Source: Streptomyces sp. NBC_01267 (GTDB taxonomy: Bacteria; Actinomycetota; Actinomycetes; Streptomycetales; Streptomycetaceae). Taken from it: a DNA stretch of 64,000 bases. The stretch spans positions 5,645,501-5,709,500 of the forward strand of contig NZ_CP108455.1 in assembly GCF_036241575.1 (NCBI RefSeq), in the 5' to 3' direction. The notes under the pieces were generated by a model. The model was not told the DNA's origin. It saw only the letters and a list, made by a program, of their open reading frames with translations, and searched no databases. This document shows positions 1 to 8,978 of the stretch, one piece after another (the first letter of the stretch is position 1; each line of letters begins with the position of its first letter). A program made the position numbers and the translations under genes.

Positions 1-2648
1 AAGGCGGCGTCGTGGGACTCGGGGATCGCGTAGATCGTGAAGTCGTCCGTGCCCTCGCCACTGAACCGCCGGAAGGACGACGTGCCCACCTGGTACAGGC
101 TCCCGCCGTCGGTGAAGAAGCTGTTGTGCGTCCACAGACCGCCGATGGTGGTGGCGTGCACGACCGCACCGGTGCGGCCGTCGCGGATCTCCATGTACTG
201 GTGCGGGCCGTCGGCGTCGGTGGAACCGACGCCGGCCTGCGACTGGATGTCCCACAGGTAGACGACCGCGTGGCCGTCCGCGTACGGGATGTCCTTGGAG
301 GCGAAGGTCCCGTGGAACGTGATGGCGGCGTGGATGATGCCGTCGCTCGATACGGCCGGAGCCTTCGGCGCGATGTCCCACTTGGCCTTGCCGGTCCGGG
401 CGTTCAGCGCGACCGCGTCCGCCGCCGGGTCGGCCAGGTCGACCGAGTTCACCTTGGAGTACGAGGTGTAGACCTTGCCGTCGAGGACCGAGGGGTCGGA
501 GAAGACGGCGTCGCCGCCGAGGGACTTGGATGCGTACGACCAGATCTGGTGGCCGTCGCCGTAGTAGGCGTTCAGCTTGTTCGTCGGGACCAGGATGTCC
601 AGTTCGCCGTCCCCGTCGAGGTCGGCGAGCTTCACGGAGTGCACGAACTGGCCGCCGCCGTCGATGGTGGCGAGGGTCTTGCCGGTCCTGCCGTTGAGGA
701 CGACGACCGCGTTGTCGGCGGCGACGACGATCTCGGGCTTGCCGTCGCCGTTCACGTCACCGGTCTCGATGTCGTGCACCGCACCGGGGACCGTGGCCTG
801 CCACAGTTTCTTCGGCTTGCCGTCGGCGAGCGACGGGCCGGAGTAGGCCCATACGCCGTTCGACGAACCGGCCATGACCACGTCGGACTTGCCGTCCTTG
901 TCGAGGTCGGTGGCCTTGGCGTAGGCGATGTCGCCCTGGAGCGGGGTGATGTCCTGCTGTTTGCCGTTGCCCAGCTTGAACGTGCGGATGTTCTGGCTCT
1001 GGTCGACGACCCGCAGATGGGCGCCCTGGGCGTCGCTGAAGACGTCCTGGTACATCGGCGCCGCGCCGACGCCCTTCTGCTGCCACTTCACCGTGCCCTT
1101 GCCGGTGAACACGGTGAGCGTGGCGAGGCGTCCGCCGCCCGCGTTCTGCGATGTGCCGATCTTCTCGTCGTCCTGCGCGGCGGTGACGAGCGTGCCGTCG
1201 GCCACCCTCAGCCCCCAGATGCTGGCGCCGTCGGAGACGTTGTCGGCGTCGCGCTTGACGGTGTTCGACCAGAGCACCTTGCTCGGGTCGTCGCCGTTCA
1301 GGGCGCGGACGGTACTGGCGTTCACGTACAGGTCGCCGTCCAGGGAGGACTCGGCGACGGCGTACTCGTCGCCCGCCTTGGCCGTGAGATCACCCACGGT
1401 CAGCGCGGTCGGGATCACGTTGGTACGGCTGTCCAGCGTCGAGCGCCGGCCCGTCCTGAGGTCGTACGCGGCGATCTCGTAGCGGACCTCGTCGGTCGGG
1501 TCGGTCTCCTCGACGGCGACCAGCCGCTTGCGCCCGGCGTCCACACGCAGCTGACGGCTGTAGAGCAGGCTGTCGGTCTGCCAGGTGACGGAGCCGTCGG
1601 CCGTGTCGAGGACGAGGGTGCGGCCCCGGCCGTCGGAGGCCGAGGTCTTGGCCAGGTCCCAGGAGACGGCGGCCTTGCCCTTGCCGAGGCCCTGGATGTC
1701 ACCCCAGTTGGCCTGGCCGGCGGCCTTCGTGTCGTACGTCCACGTCGACGACGGGGTCAACGCGCCGTCCGCGTAGGAGAAGCGGATGCCGGACAGCTTC
1801 GCCGTGTCGGACGCCGGGGCGTTCATGTTCATCCGGGGCGCGTCGGCGACGAGCAGCGTGCCGTCGACGATCTTCACCATCGAGGCGTAGTCGTACAGCT
1901 TCGACCACAGCGTCTTGCCGGTCGAGCCGTCGAGCACCGTCACGAACGTGCCGGTGGGCAGCGAGGAGCCGGGCGAGGTGAACGGGCGGTAGGGCACCGA
2001 GCCGACACTCGCCGAGAAGACGATGTCGTCGACACCGTCACCGGTCAGGTCGCCGGTGGAGTACCCCGAGTCGGAGTTGGGCGAGAACGGGGAGACCGCG
2101 TTGTAGCCCATGACGATCCGCGCCGGGTACGGCTCGGTCTGCCACACGCGCTGCGGCTCGACGCCCCAGTCCGTGTACAGCGAGGTGTTGGTGCGCTCCC
2201 ACACCGAACTGCCGTCGGCGGCATGGCGCTGCACGTTGCCCAGACTGTGGACGGTGAAGTAGTCACCGTTCCTGCCGACGGGCACCGTAACGCCCATGCC
2301 GCGTACGCCTTCCAGCGTGGACTTGGCGGTGAAGGCGACCGGGGTGGTGGCGTCGTCCGTGGTGGCGCCCGCCGTCTTCGAACCGGAGGACGTGTCCTTC
2401 GTACCGTCGGGCGACCTGGTCGCACCGTCGGTCTTCGAGCCGTCCTTCGAGCTGTCCTCGGCGTCGGTGGTGTCACCGTACGGATCGAGGGTGACGTGGG
2501 TGGCCAGCGTCCTGGCCTCGGCGCTGCTCAGCTTCATGCCCGAGCCGCTGTCGTCGGCGGCCAGGGCCTGCGGGGCGGCGCTCAGGCAGAGCCCGGCGGC
2601 GACCAGAGTGGAGGCGAGCCGGAGAGCCCGCCGGGAGTGGGTTCTCAT
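1..2648 (-). CDS. FG-GAP/VCBS repeat secreted protein, cut by left edge
   Basis: The ATG at 2648 opens a Sec-type signal peptide (arginine-rich start, hydrophobic core, cleavage near 'PQALA-ADD'). A Ser/Thr/Asp-rich linker follows, then a long beta-propeller region. Several FG-GAP/VCBS calcium-binding motifs are readable: DLTGDGVDDIVF, DLDKDGKSDVVM, DVNGDGKPEIVV and DLDGDGELDILV. There are also PQQ-like stretches such as 'VLDGSTGKTLWSK'. At least 882 residues are present and the frame leaves the window still open. Its start overlaps the stop of the upstream S8 protease (TGATG), so the two should be translated together and exported to the same place. FG-GAP domains usually act as extracellular binding or adhesion modules; the ligand here is unknown. 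No peptidase motif was seen in the visible part. Confidence 0.85.
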   Translation of the reverse strand, partial: MRTHSRRALRLASTLVAAGLCLSAAPQALAADDSGSGMKLSSAEARTLATHVTLDPYGDTTDAEDSSKDGSKTDGATRSPDGTKDTSSGSKTAGATTDDATTPVAFTAKSTLEGVRGMGVTVPVGRNGDYFTVHSLGNVQRHAADGSSVWERTNTSLYTDWGVEPQRVWQTEPYPARIVMGYNAVSPFSPNSDSGYSTGDLTGDGVDDIVFSASVGSVPYRPFTSPGSSLPTGTFVTVLDGSTGKTLWSKLYDYASMVKIVDGTLLVADAPRMNMNAPASDTAKLSGIRFSYADGALTPSSTWTYDTKAAGQANWGDIQGLGKGKAAVSWDLAKTSASDGRGRTLVLDTADGSVTWQTDSLLYSRQLRVDAGRKRLVAVEETDPTDEVRYEIAAYDLRTGRRSTLDSRTNVIPTALTVGDLTAKAGDEYAVAESSLDGDLYVNASTVRALNGDDPSKVLWSNTVKRDADNVSDGASIWGLRVADGTLVTAAQDDEKIGTSQNAGGGRLATLTVFTGKGTVKWQQKGVGAAPMYQDVFSDAQGAHLRVVDQSQNIRTFKLGNGKQQDITPLQGDIAYAKATDLDKDGKSDVVMAGSSNGVWAYSGPSLADGKPKKLWQATVPGAVHDIETGDVNGDGKPEIVVAADNAVVVLNGRTGKTLATIDGGGQFVHSVKLADLDGDGELDILVPTNKLNAYYGDGHQIWSYASKSLGGDAVFSDPSVLDGKVYTSYSKVNSVDLADPAADAVALNARTGKAKWDIAPKAPAVSSDGIIHAAITFHGTFASKDIPYADGHAVVYLWDIQSQAGVGSTDADGPHQYMEIRDGRTGAVVHATTIGGLWTHNSFFTDGGSLYQVGTSSFRRFSGEGTDDFTIYAIPESHDAA

Positions 2649-5209
2649 CACTTGGCTCCCTGGGTGAAGCGGATGGCCGAACCGTCGGTGACGACCGGCT
2701 GGTTGTACGCGTACTGGAGGGCGTCGGTACCGGCCTGGTTCTCGATGCCGACGGTGGCGCCCGCACCCCGGTCGGCGAGCGACTTGTACTGGAGGGTCAC
2801 GGCGCCGGTGGCCTCGTCGAAGACGGCCTCGAAGGTGGCACGGCCCGAAGTGCCGTTCGCGTAGGCGGCGTTGTTCCAGACGATGGCGAACTCGCGGCTG
2901 CCCCTGGTGCCGGTGGTGGCCGTCTGCACGGAGGACTTCTTGTCGAGCGTCAGGTCGTCCCAGAGCGGGGCGACGAAGCCCTTCACGCTGTTCGCGCCGG
3001 TGGTGGGCAGCGCGGTGTTGCTGTAGTCGCCGACCCGCGAGGACAGGAAGTTCACCAGGCCGTCGGTGGTGACCGAGGCGGTGGAGTAGGAGACGCCGTA
3101 GTGCTTGACCGGGAAGGGCAGCGCGACCGTGGCGGAGTCCTCGTCACCGGTCAGGGCGACCTTCTTCGTACCAGCGATCCAGGAGTACGTGGCCGGGGCG
3201 CAGCTGTTGCCGGCGGCGTCGGTGCGGGCCGGGACCTGAACGTCCTTGCCGAGGTCGGCGGTGACAGTGAGCGAGCCGCTGTAGATGCCGTTGCACAGGA
3301 CCGGCGCGACCGGCTTCACCGTCAGGGTGTAGGCACCCTCGGCGACCTTCGGCAGCGTGTACGTGCCCTTGGCATCGGTGGTGACCGAGGGGACCGGGGT
3401 CCCGGTCACCTCGACGGTCGCGCCGGACAGGGCCTTGCCGGTGACGTCGAGGACGGTGCCGGTGACCTGGTGCGAGGGGACCGCGGACAGCGCGACGTCC
3501 TGGGCCAGCCCCTGGTTCTGGGCGATCTCGACGCCGGTGACCTCGGACGTGCCGTAGCCGTAGCCGCTGAGCGAGAAGTCGTACGTGCCCGGGTTGAGCG
3601 ACAGACGGTAGGTGCCGTCGGCGCCGGTGGTGACGGTACGGGTGCCGGAGGCGGCGTTCGTGGCCTTGACGGTGACGCCGGACAGGGCGGCGCCGGTGGC
3701 CTTGTCGGTGACCTTGCCGGTGACGGTGCCCGCGGTGTGCGGGGCCTTGTCGACGGACGCGAGGATGTCGAGCTTGCCCTCGCCCCAGACGTTGTTCATG
3801 CCGGCCGTGCCGCCGCAGTGCGTGTCGTCGACGTCGGTCGCGCCCTCGTCGAGCAGGTCACGCGTCTCGTCGATGTTGCCGATCAGCGACGGCGCCGCCG
3901 ACCACAGCAGGGCGACCGAGCCCGCGACGTGCGGGGTGGCCATCGACGTGCCGTTCTCGACGTTGTACGACGAACCGGGCCAGGTCGACTCGACGTTGAC
4001 GCCCGGCGCCGAGATGTTCGGCTTCGCCGAGCCGTCGACGAGCGACGGGCCGAAACCGGAGAAGGAAGCGATCTTGCCGGTGGAGTCGTACGCGCCGACG
4101 CCGTAGGACGGGGCCTGCGCGCCGGGGGCCTTCGTGGTGGAGCAGGTCACGCCGTCACCGTCGTTGCCGGCCGCGAACGCCTCGAAGATGCCTGCGGAGT
4201 TCCAGGCCTCGACGATGTCCTGGTAGAACGTCGTGTTGCCGCCGCCCCAGGAGTTGTTGACGATGTTCGGTGCCATGTCCGGGCGCGGGTTCTGCCCGTT
4301 GTGGTCGGTCGGGGCGAGGATCCACTGGCCGGCCGCGAGCAGCGACTCGTCCGAGCACGAGGAGGTCTCGCAGCCCTTGGCGGCGATCCACTTCGCGTTC
4401 GGCGCGACCCCGATACCGTTCTTGCCGACCATCGTGCCCATGGTGTGGGTGCCGTGACCGTTGTTGTCGCACGGGACACCGCTGGTGCCGCACTGGCCGG
4501 TCGGGTCGTACCAGTTGTAGTCGTGCGTGAAGGTGCCGTCGCCGTTGTTGCCACGGTAGTTGCCGACGAGATCCGGGTGGTCGTACTGCACCCCGGAGTC
4601 GACGTTGGCGATGACGATGCCCTCGCCGCGGACGTCGTACTGCTTCCAGACCTGGTCGGCCTTGATGTCGGCGACGCCCCACTCGGGGGTGTCGTTGTCA
4701 CCGGTGGCCGAGGAGTCCGTGCGCGACTTCGTGACCTTGTTGTCGGCCGTCTCGATGTCGTCGAGCTTGTAGTGCTGCTCCTTGACGATGCTCGCGACGT
4801 CCGAACGCTTCGCCAGCTGGTTGACCAGATCCTGGTCGCCGGTCACCTTGACCGCGTTGGCGATCCAGTAGTCCTGGTGGCCGACCTTCGCCTTGTCGAG
4901 AAAGGCATTGATCGACTTCTGGCTGGACCTGGCGTGTGCGGTCAGCGCGCCGTAGGCGGCCTTGGCCCTCGCCGCGTGCGTCCGCTTCTCACGGGCGCCG
5001 GACAGGTCCGCCTGGTCCTTGAGGACGACGAAGAACGAGGCGTCGCCCGCCTTGGCCACTGCGGCGGAGAGTGCGGGGTCGACCTTGGCCGACGGGCCGG
5101 CCTCGGCGGCGGCGGCCATCGGCAGGGGCGCGGTCAGCAGAGCGGTCGCGGTGAAGGCGACCGCCGCCCGGACTGCGCGTCTGCGCCGGGGCGGTTGGGG
5201 CAGGTGCAT
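2648..5209 (-). CDS. secreted S8 family (subtilisin-like) serine protease
   Basis: An 853-residue secreted endopeptidase. An arginine-rich signal peptide (about residues 1-36) is followed by an inhibitor-I9-type propeptide (about 45-150). The subtilisin domain has the full triad: Asp204 (NVDSGVQYDHPDL), His252 (NGHGTHTMGTM) and Ser422 (NGTSMATPHVAGS), with the oxyanion-hole Asn in NNSWGGG near 319. About residues 490-640 hold two carboxypeptidase-regulatory-like beta-sandwich repeats ('GTVTGKVTDKATGAALSGVTVKA', 'HQVTGTVLDVTGKALSGATVEV'), then a C-terminal beta-rich domain. The ATG at 5209 is preceded by GGAGGAG at good spacing. The stop overlaps the start of the FG-GAP gene, so the pair forms an operon. 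Substrates are unknown; extracellular protein degradation is the family role. Confidence 0.93.
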   Translation of the reverse strand: MHLPQPPRRRRAVRAAVAFTATALLTAPLPMAAAAEAGPSAKVDPALSAAVAKAGDASFFVVLKDQADLSGAREKRTHAARAKAAYGALTAHARSSQKSINAFLDKAKVGHQDYWIANAVKVTGDQDLVNQLAKRSDVASIVKEQHYKLDDIETADNKVTKSRTDSSATGDNDTPEWGVADIKADQVWKQYDVRGEGIVIANVDSGVQYDHPDLVGNYRGNNGDGTFTHDYNWYDPTGQCGTSGVPCDNNGHGTHTMGTMVGKNGIGVAPNAKWIAAKGCETSSCSDESLLAAGQWILAPTDHNGQNPRPDMAPNIVNNSWGGGNTTFYQDIVEAWNSAGIFEAFAAGNDGDGVTCSTTKAPGAQAPSYGVGAYDSTGKIASFSGFGPSLVDGSAKPNISAPGVNVESTWPGSSYNVENGTSMATPHVAGSVALLWSAAPSLIGNIDETRDLLDEGATDVDDTHCGGTAGMNNVWGEGKLDILASVDKAPHTAGTVTGKVTDKATGAALSGVTVKATNAASGTRTVTTGADGTYRLSLNPGTYDFSLSGYGYGTSEVTGVEIAQNQGLAQDVALSAVPSHQVTGTVLDVTGKALSGATVEVTGTPVPSVTTDAKGTYTLPKVAEGAYTLTVKPVAPVLCNGIYSGSLTVTADLGKDVQVPARTDAAGNSCAPATYSWIAGTKKVALTGDEDSATVALPFPVKHYGVSYSTASVTTDGLVNFLSSRVGDYSNTALPTTGANSVKGFVAPLWDDLTLDKKSSVQTATTGTRGSREFAIVWNNAAYANGTSGRATFEAVFDEATGAVTLQYKSLADRGAGATVGIENQAGTDALQYAYNQPVVTDGSAIRFTQGAK

Positions 5210-5280
5210 CGGGGTGCTCCTCCAGGAACGGTACGGGGGAGCCCGGACGCTAGAGCGACGCCGTTACTCGGGCATTACAG

Positions 5281-5317
5281 ACGCCGGGCCCGCTCCGGAG
5301 GGGAGCGGGCCCGGCGT
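5281..5317 (-). terminator. strong hairpin terminator after the alkyl sulfatase gene
   Basis: A perfect 16-bp inverted repeat (arms 5281-5296 and 5302-5317) with a 5-base loop lies about 55 bases past the alkyl sulfatase stop and upstream of the S8 protease start. It has no T-run, as is common for Streptomyces terminators. Confidence 0.8.
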
Positions 5318-5372
5318 CAGCTGTCCGGCAGGCGTCCCGTCACGCGCCGACGCACGTGAGGGTTCGGGGTGT

Positions 5373-7274
5373 TCAGGGCGTGACGACGGCGAAGTCGGGG
5401 TCGGGGTCCGTGAGGTGGCCGAGGAGTTCGGCCAGCTTGCCCGCCTCGCCGCCGATCTCGACCCCGGGACGTGCCGCCAGGTCGTCGGGGCTCACCGTGC
5501 CGAGGAGCAGCGAGCGCAGATCAGCCTCGGTGAGGGTGACTTCGACGTCCGGGTCCGGTGTGGCGGGTCCGCGACCGGCCGTGTGGATGAGCACGCCGTT
5601 GCGCAGGTGGAGGGTGACGGGGTCCTGGCCCGTGATGTTCCATCGCAGGGCGATGTCGGTGTCCCACGATCCGGGGCCGTCCACCCGGATCGCGAGGGCG
5701 TCGAAGAGCTGGTCCAGCGTCAGCGCGGCGAACATGTCGGGGGAGGTGGTGGCGGTGGGGGTGCCGACCGGCCCCTGCCGCAGTTCGAGGGTGCCGGTGA
5801 GGTAGAAGTTGCGCCAGGTGCCGTTCTCGCTGCCGTAACCGAGCTGCTCCAGGGCATCGGCCTGCAGTTCGCGGGCGTCGGCGTGGCCCGGGTCGGCGAA
5901 CAGCACATGGTTGACGACCTGCGCGGTCCAGCGGAAGTCGCCGTCGGCGAAGGACTGCCGGGCCCGGCGCACGACCTCGTCGGCGCCGCCCATGAAGTCC
6001 ACGTAGCGGCGGGCTGCCTCGGTCGGCGGGTACTCCCACAGGTGGGCCGGGTTGCCGTCGAACCAGCCCAGATAACGCTGGTAGATCGCTTTGGTGTTGT
6101 GGCTGACCGAGCCGTAGTAGCCGTGCGTGTGCCAGGCGCGTTCGAGCGCGGGGGGCATCTGCATGGCTTCGGCGATCTCCAGGGCCGTCATTCCCCGGTT
6201 GAGCATGCGCACGGTCTGGTCGTGCAGGTAGGCGTACAGGTCGCGCTGCTCGGACAGGAACCGCGTCAGCTGCTCCCGGCCCCACACCGGCCAGTGGTGC
6301 GAGGCGAAGGCGACGTCCGACGCTCCGGAGAACAGGTCGATCGCCTCGGTGAGGTAGCGGGCCCAGACACGGGGGTCGCGGACCTCGGCCCCCCGCAGCG
6401 TGAGCAGGTTGTGCTGGTTGTGGGTGGCGTTCTCGGCCATGCACAGGGCGGAACGGTCGGGGAAGTGGATGTTCAGCTCGGCCGGGGCTTCGGTGCCGGG
6501 GGTGAGCTGGAAGACCATGCGGATGCCGTCGACGGTCTCGGTCTGCCCGGTGCGGGTGATGTCGAGCGTCGGCGGGATCAGGGTCACCGCGCCGGTGGAC
6601 ACGGTGAGGCCCAGACCCGCGCCGATCTGGCCGCGTCCGCCCTTGGGCAGGGCGGCGCCGTACATGTACGCGGAGCGGCGGCTCATGGCGGTGCCCGCGT
6701 AGACGTTCTCGCTGACCGCGTGCTCCAGGAAACCCAGCGGCGCGAGGACCGGTACGCCGTCGGCGATGTCCTGGTCGGTGACGACTCCGCGTACTCCACC
6801 GAAGTGGTCGACGTGGCTGTGGGTGTACAGCACGCCGGTCACCGGGCGGTCGCCCCGGTGCTCCCGGTACAGGGCGAGGCCGGCGGCGGCGGTCTCGGTG
6901 GTCAGCAGGGGGTCGATGACCAGGATGCCGCGCTCGCCCTCGACGAGCGTCATGTTCGACAGGTCGAAGCCGCGGACCTGGTAGATGCCCTCGGTCACCT
7001 CGAACAGTCCGTGGTCGGCGCAGAGCTTGCCCTGCCTCCACAGGCTCGGATTCGCGGTGTCGGGGCAGTCCTTGTTCAGGAATCCGTACGCGTGGAGGTC
7101 CCACACGGTGCGCCCGGTGCCGTCGGTGATCAGGTTGTTCCCGGCCGTGCCCATGAAGCCGCGCTCGGCGTCCTCCATGTCCTGCGTGTCGTCGAACGGC
7201 AGACGGGCAGTGAGCGCCTTGTTGGCGGCGGCGATCGTCGGCTGCGCGGGCTTGGGCTCGGTGTGCTGGGACAA
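5373..7274 (-). CDS. alkyl sulfatase (metallo-beta-lactamase fold, SdsA/BDS1 type)
   Basis: Hydrolyses primary or secondary alkyl sulfate esters, such as SDS-like surfactants, to alcohol and sulfate in characterised relatives. The metal site HSHVDH lies at residues 152-157. The family block 'AENATHNQHNLLTLRG' supplies further ligands, and the alkyl-sulfatase dimerisation and SCP2-like C-terminal domains follow (e.g. 'GTWRNFYLTGTLELR'). With the chosen start the protein is 633 residues, close to the usual 630-660. The TTG at 7274 is chosen because AAGGGAG sits just upstream and the protein then begins 'SQHTEPKPAQP'; a longer reading would add about 120 low-complexity residues. No secretion signal is visible, so it is probably cytoplasmic. 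It is a single transcription unit ending at the hairpin 5281-5317. Confidence 0.9.
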   Translation of the reverse strand: MSQHTEPKPAQPTIAAANKALTARLPFDDTQDMEDAERGFMGTAGNNLITDGTGRTVWDLHAYGFLNKDCPDTANPSLWRQGKLCADHGLFEVTEGIYQVRGFDLSNMTLVEGERGILVIDPLLTTETAAAGLALYREHRGDRPVTGVLYTHSHVDHFGGVRGVVTDQDIADGVPVLAPLGFLEHAVSENVYAGTAMSRRSAYMYGAALPKGGRGQIGAGLGLTVSTGAVTLIPPTLDITRTGQTETVDGIRMVFQLTPGTEAPAELNIHFPDRSALCMAENATHNQHNLLTLRGAEVRDPRVWARYLTEAIDLFSGASDVAFASHHWPVWGREQLTRFLSEQRDLYAYLHDQTVRMLNRGMTALEIAEAMQMPPALERAWHTHGYYGSVSHNTKAIYQRYLGWFDGNPAHLWEYPPTEAARRYVDFMGGADEVVRRARQSFADGDFRWTAQVVNHVLFADPGHADARELQADALEQLGYGSENGTWRNFYLTGTLELRQGPVGTPTATTSPDMFAALTLDQLFDALAIRVDGPGSWDTDIALRWNITGQDPVTLHLRNGVLIHTAGRGPATPDPDVEVTLTEADLRSLLLGTVSPDDLAARPGVEIGGEAGKLAELLGHLTDPDPDFAVVTP

Positions 7275-7561
7275 CGTGGTCTCCCTTGCTGGCGGTTGGC
7301 CGGATCGGCGGCAGGGCCGAAGCACCAGCTCCACCCTCGGTTGGGCAGCCGCGTTCCACGAGTGCACGTGCTCCGTTCGAGGCGGTGCGGCGGGCTCCAC
7401 GCGACCGGCGCTCCAGGAGCGGCAGCCCGTGCCCGTGGGCTCCTGGGGCGGCTCCGGGGCCGGTGGAACCTCCGGTCGCCGGGACGGCCGGACGGGTGAT
7501 ACGGCACTCGTGGCGCAGCCGGCGGCAGGGATCCCGGCGCGCCGGGGCTGATCCTGATGCC

Positions 7562-7888
7562 ATGAGCGACGGACAAGCCCCCTACTCCCCGCACGGCCCC
7601 GGCTCCCCGCAGGGCCCCGACTCACGCGGTCCCAGCACATCAAGGGCTTCCAGATGGCGTGAGAGCCTCACCCCGACCCGCTGGCTGGCCCTGGTGCTGG
7701 CCGCCCTGGCCATCGTCCTGATCGCGGAGAACACCCGGGAGGTGAAGATCCGTCTGGTGGTGCCGGTGGTCACGATGCCGCTCTACGCGGCCCTCCTGAT
7801 CATGTTCGTGATCGGCCTCCTGTGCGGGGCCCTGCTCGTGTACAACCGCAACCGCAACCGCAGACACAGCAGAAGGAGCGGCCGGTGA
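7562..7888 (+). CDS. LapA-domain (DUF1049) small membrane protein
   Basis: A 108-residue protein with a Pro/Gly/Ser-rich cytoplasmic head, then two hydrophobic helices (about 44-60 'WLALVLAALAIVLIAEN' and 70-95) separated by 'TREVKIRLVVPVV', which is the LapA/DUF1049 pattern. The tail is very basic (RNRNRNRRHSRRSGR). In E. coli the LapA/LapB pair controls lipopolysaccharide synthesis, but that role cannot apply to a Gram-positive, so the function here is unknown. The stop TGA overlaps the next gene's GTG start (GTGA), and the genes are probably co-translated. Confidence 0.82.
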   Translation: MSDGQAPYSPHGPGSPQGPDSRGPSTSRASRWRESLTPTRWLALVLAALAIVLIAENTREVKIRLVVPVVTMPLYAALLIMFVIGLLCGALLVYNRNRNRRHSRRSGR

Positions 7889-8325
7889 CCGGGCGGGACC
7901 GGTCCACGATGCCGCGCTCACCCGGGTGGGCTCGTCAGGTCGCGGCGTCCGGAGGTCTCGCGGAGCCGGGCTGGATGCGGGCCATCGACCGCTTCTCTCC
8001 CGGGAAATCTGCCGGGCTGGCCGCGGGGCTGGCCGTCGCCAACCAGAAGAACCTGGTGCTCGCCGTGGGTGGGGCCCTCTCCATCGCGGCCTCCGGCGCG
8101 AGTCCGGGCGGAAAGACCGTCGCCGCTGTCCTGATGGTGTTCATCGGGTCGCTGTGCACTCTGCTGCCGTTGGGGACGTACCTCCTCGGCGGCAGCCGGT
8201 CCGAGGCGGTGCTGAGCGAGTGGCGGACGTGGATGACCCGGCACGACGCGGCCATCATGACGACGGTGCTGGTCGTTCTGGGCGCCAAGTACGTCGGCGA
8301 CGCGATCAGCGGACTGACCGGATGA
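7885..8325 (+). CDS. GAP-family (SfLAP-like) membrane protein, N-terminally short
   Basis: A 146-residue protein resembling the second half of GAP/SfLAP membrane proteins (PF11139-like): 'RFSPGKSAGLAAGLAVANQKNLVLAVGGALSIA', then helices around 'VAAVLMVFIGSLCTLLPLGTYLLGG' and 'AAIMTTVLVVLGAKYVGDAISG'. Full-length relatives are about 210-230 residues and begin with two or three further helices that are missing here. The GTG at 7885 overlaps the LapA stop. The family has been linked to glycolipid export in mycobacteria; no such claim is made for this protein. It may be a genuine short form or an eroded gene. Confidence 0.68.
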   Translation: MTGRDRSTMPRSPGWARQVAASGGLAEPGWMRAIDRFSPGKSAGLAAGLAVANQKNLVLAVGGALSIAASGASPGGKTVAAVLMVFIGSLCTLLPLGTYLLGGSRSEAVLSEWRTWMTRHDAAIMTTVLVVLGAKYVGDAISGLTG

Positions 8326-8375
8326 CCCGGCCCGCCGGTACGCCTTCCGGCCCGGCCCGCGGGGGTGACCGCTGA
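8322..8375 (+). other. 17-codon coupling mini-ORF between GAP and DUF202 genes
   Basis: An ATG at 8322 overlaps the preceding TGA (ATGA). It opens a 17-codon frame (MTRPAGTPSGPARGGDR) whose own TGA overlaps the DUF202 ATG (TGATG). It may only pass ribosomes between genes. No protein function is claimed. Confidence 0.3.
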
Positions 8376-8752
8376 TGCCCGAGGACGAAGCGGACACCTC
8401 CCGGTCCGGGGCCTGGTGGCAGCGGGGCGAGGAACCCGACTACCGGGCCACCCTGGCCAACGAGCGCACCCTGCTGGCCTGGTCACGAACGTCACTGGCG
8501 TTGCTGGCCGCTTCCTTCGCCGTCGTGAGGCTCACCGGCATCACCCCTCGTGCCCTGCGGCTGGCACTGGCCGGCTACCTCATCGCCCTGTCGAGCGGCG
8601 TCATGGTCGCGGGATACGTCCAGTGGCGCACCCGCCAGGACCGGATGCGCCAACGGCAGCCGCTGGGCGGCATCGTCAGCCCGCCCCTTCTCTCGCTGGC
8701 CATGATCCTTCTTGTCGGCTTCGTCGTCGCGGTCATCGTCTTCGCGTCCTGA
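8375..8752 (+). CDS. DUF202 (YidH-like) membrane protein
   Basis: A 125-residue protein with the DUF202 signature 'YRATLANERTLLAWSRTSLALLAAS' (residues about 23-47) and three predicted membrane helices: 40-57, 66-83 and the C-terminal 'LLSLAMILLVGFVVAVIVFAS'. DUF202 proteins are small inner-membrane proteins of unknown biochemical role. The start ATG at 8375 overlaps the mini-ORF stop and has GGGGGTG upstream. It is the last gene of the lapA-GAP-DUF202 unit and is followed by a G-rich tandem repeat. Confidence 0.85.
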   Translation: MPEDEADTSRSGAWWQRGEEPDYRATLANERTLLAWSRTSLALLAASFAVVRLTGITPRALRLALAGYLIALSSGVMVAGYVQWRTRQDRMRQRQPLGGIVSPPLLSLAMILLVGFVVAVIVFAS

Positions 8753-8760
8753 GCGGCTAC

Positions 8761-8833
8761 GGGGGACACGGGGAACACCGGGGACGCGGGGAACACCGGG
8801 GGACGCGGGGAACACCGGGGGATACCGGGGACC
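8761..8833. repeat. G-rich tandem repeat, about 18-19 bp unit
   Basis: About four units of GGGGACGCGGGGAACACC with one-base slips (8761-8779, 8780-8797, 8798-8816, then a partial unit) directly after the DUF202 stop. It codes for nothing convincing on either strand. Confidence 0.8.
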
Positions 8834-8978
8834 ATCCGTACACCTCGACGCCGGAGAGGAAACGTGCCGGAGTGCGTGGCGTACGCGCAGATCGCCGGTG
8901 TGCCCCCTCGGTCTCACGTCGGAAGTGCGGTGGCACGGGCACCCGGGGTGCGGTGACATGGAGTTCCTCCCCGGCCGG

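Noticed and set aside
12..2864. A 950-codon open frame on the plus strand
   Set aside because: It is antisense to the FG-GAP gene and the protease end. The translation is a Val/Gly/Arg-rich shadow with no domain, as expected opposite GC-rich genes.
7275..7643. Longer start for the alkyl sulfatase
   Set aside because: The added 123 residues are Arg/Pro/Ser-rich and overlap the start of the divergent LapA gene. TTG 7274 has a good ribosome site.
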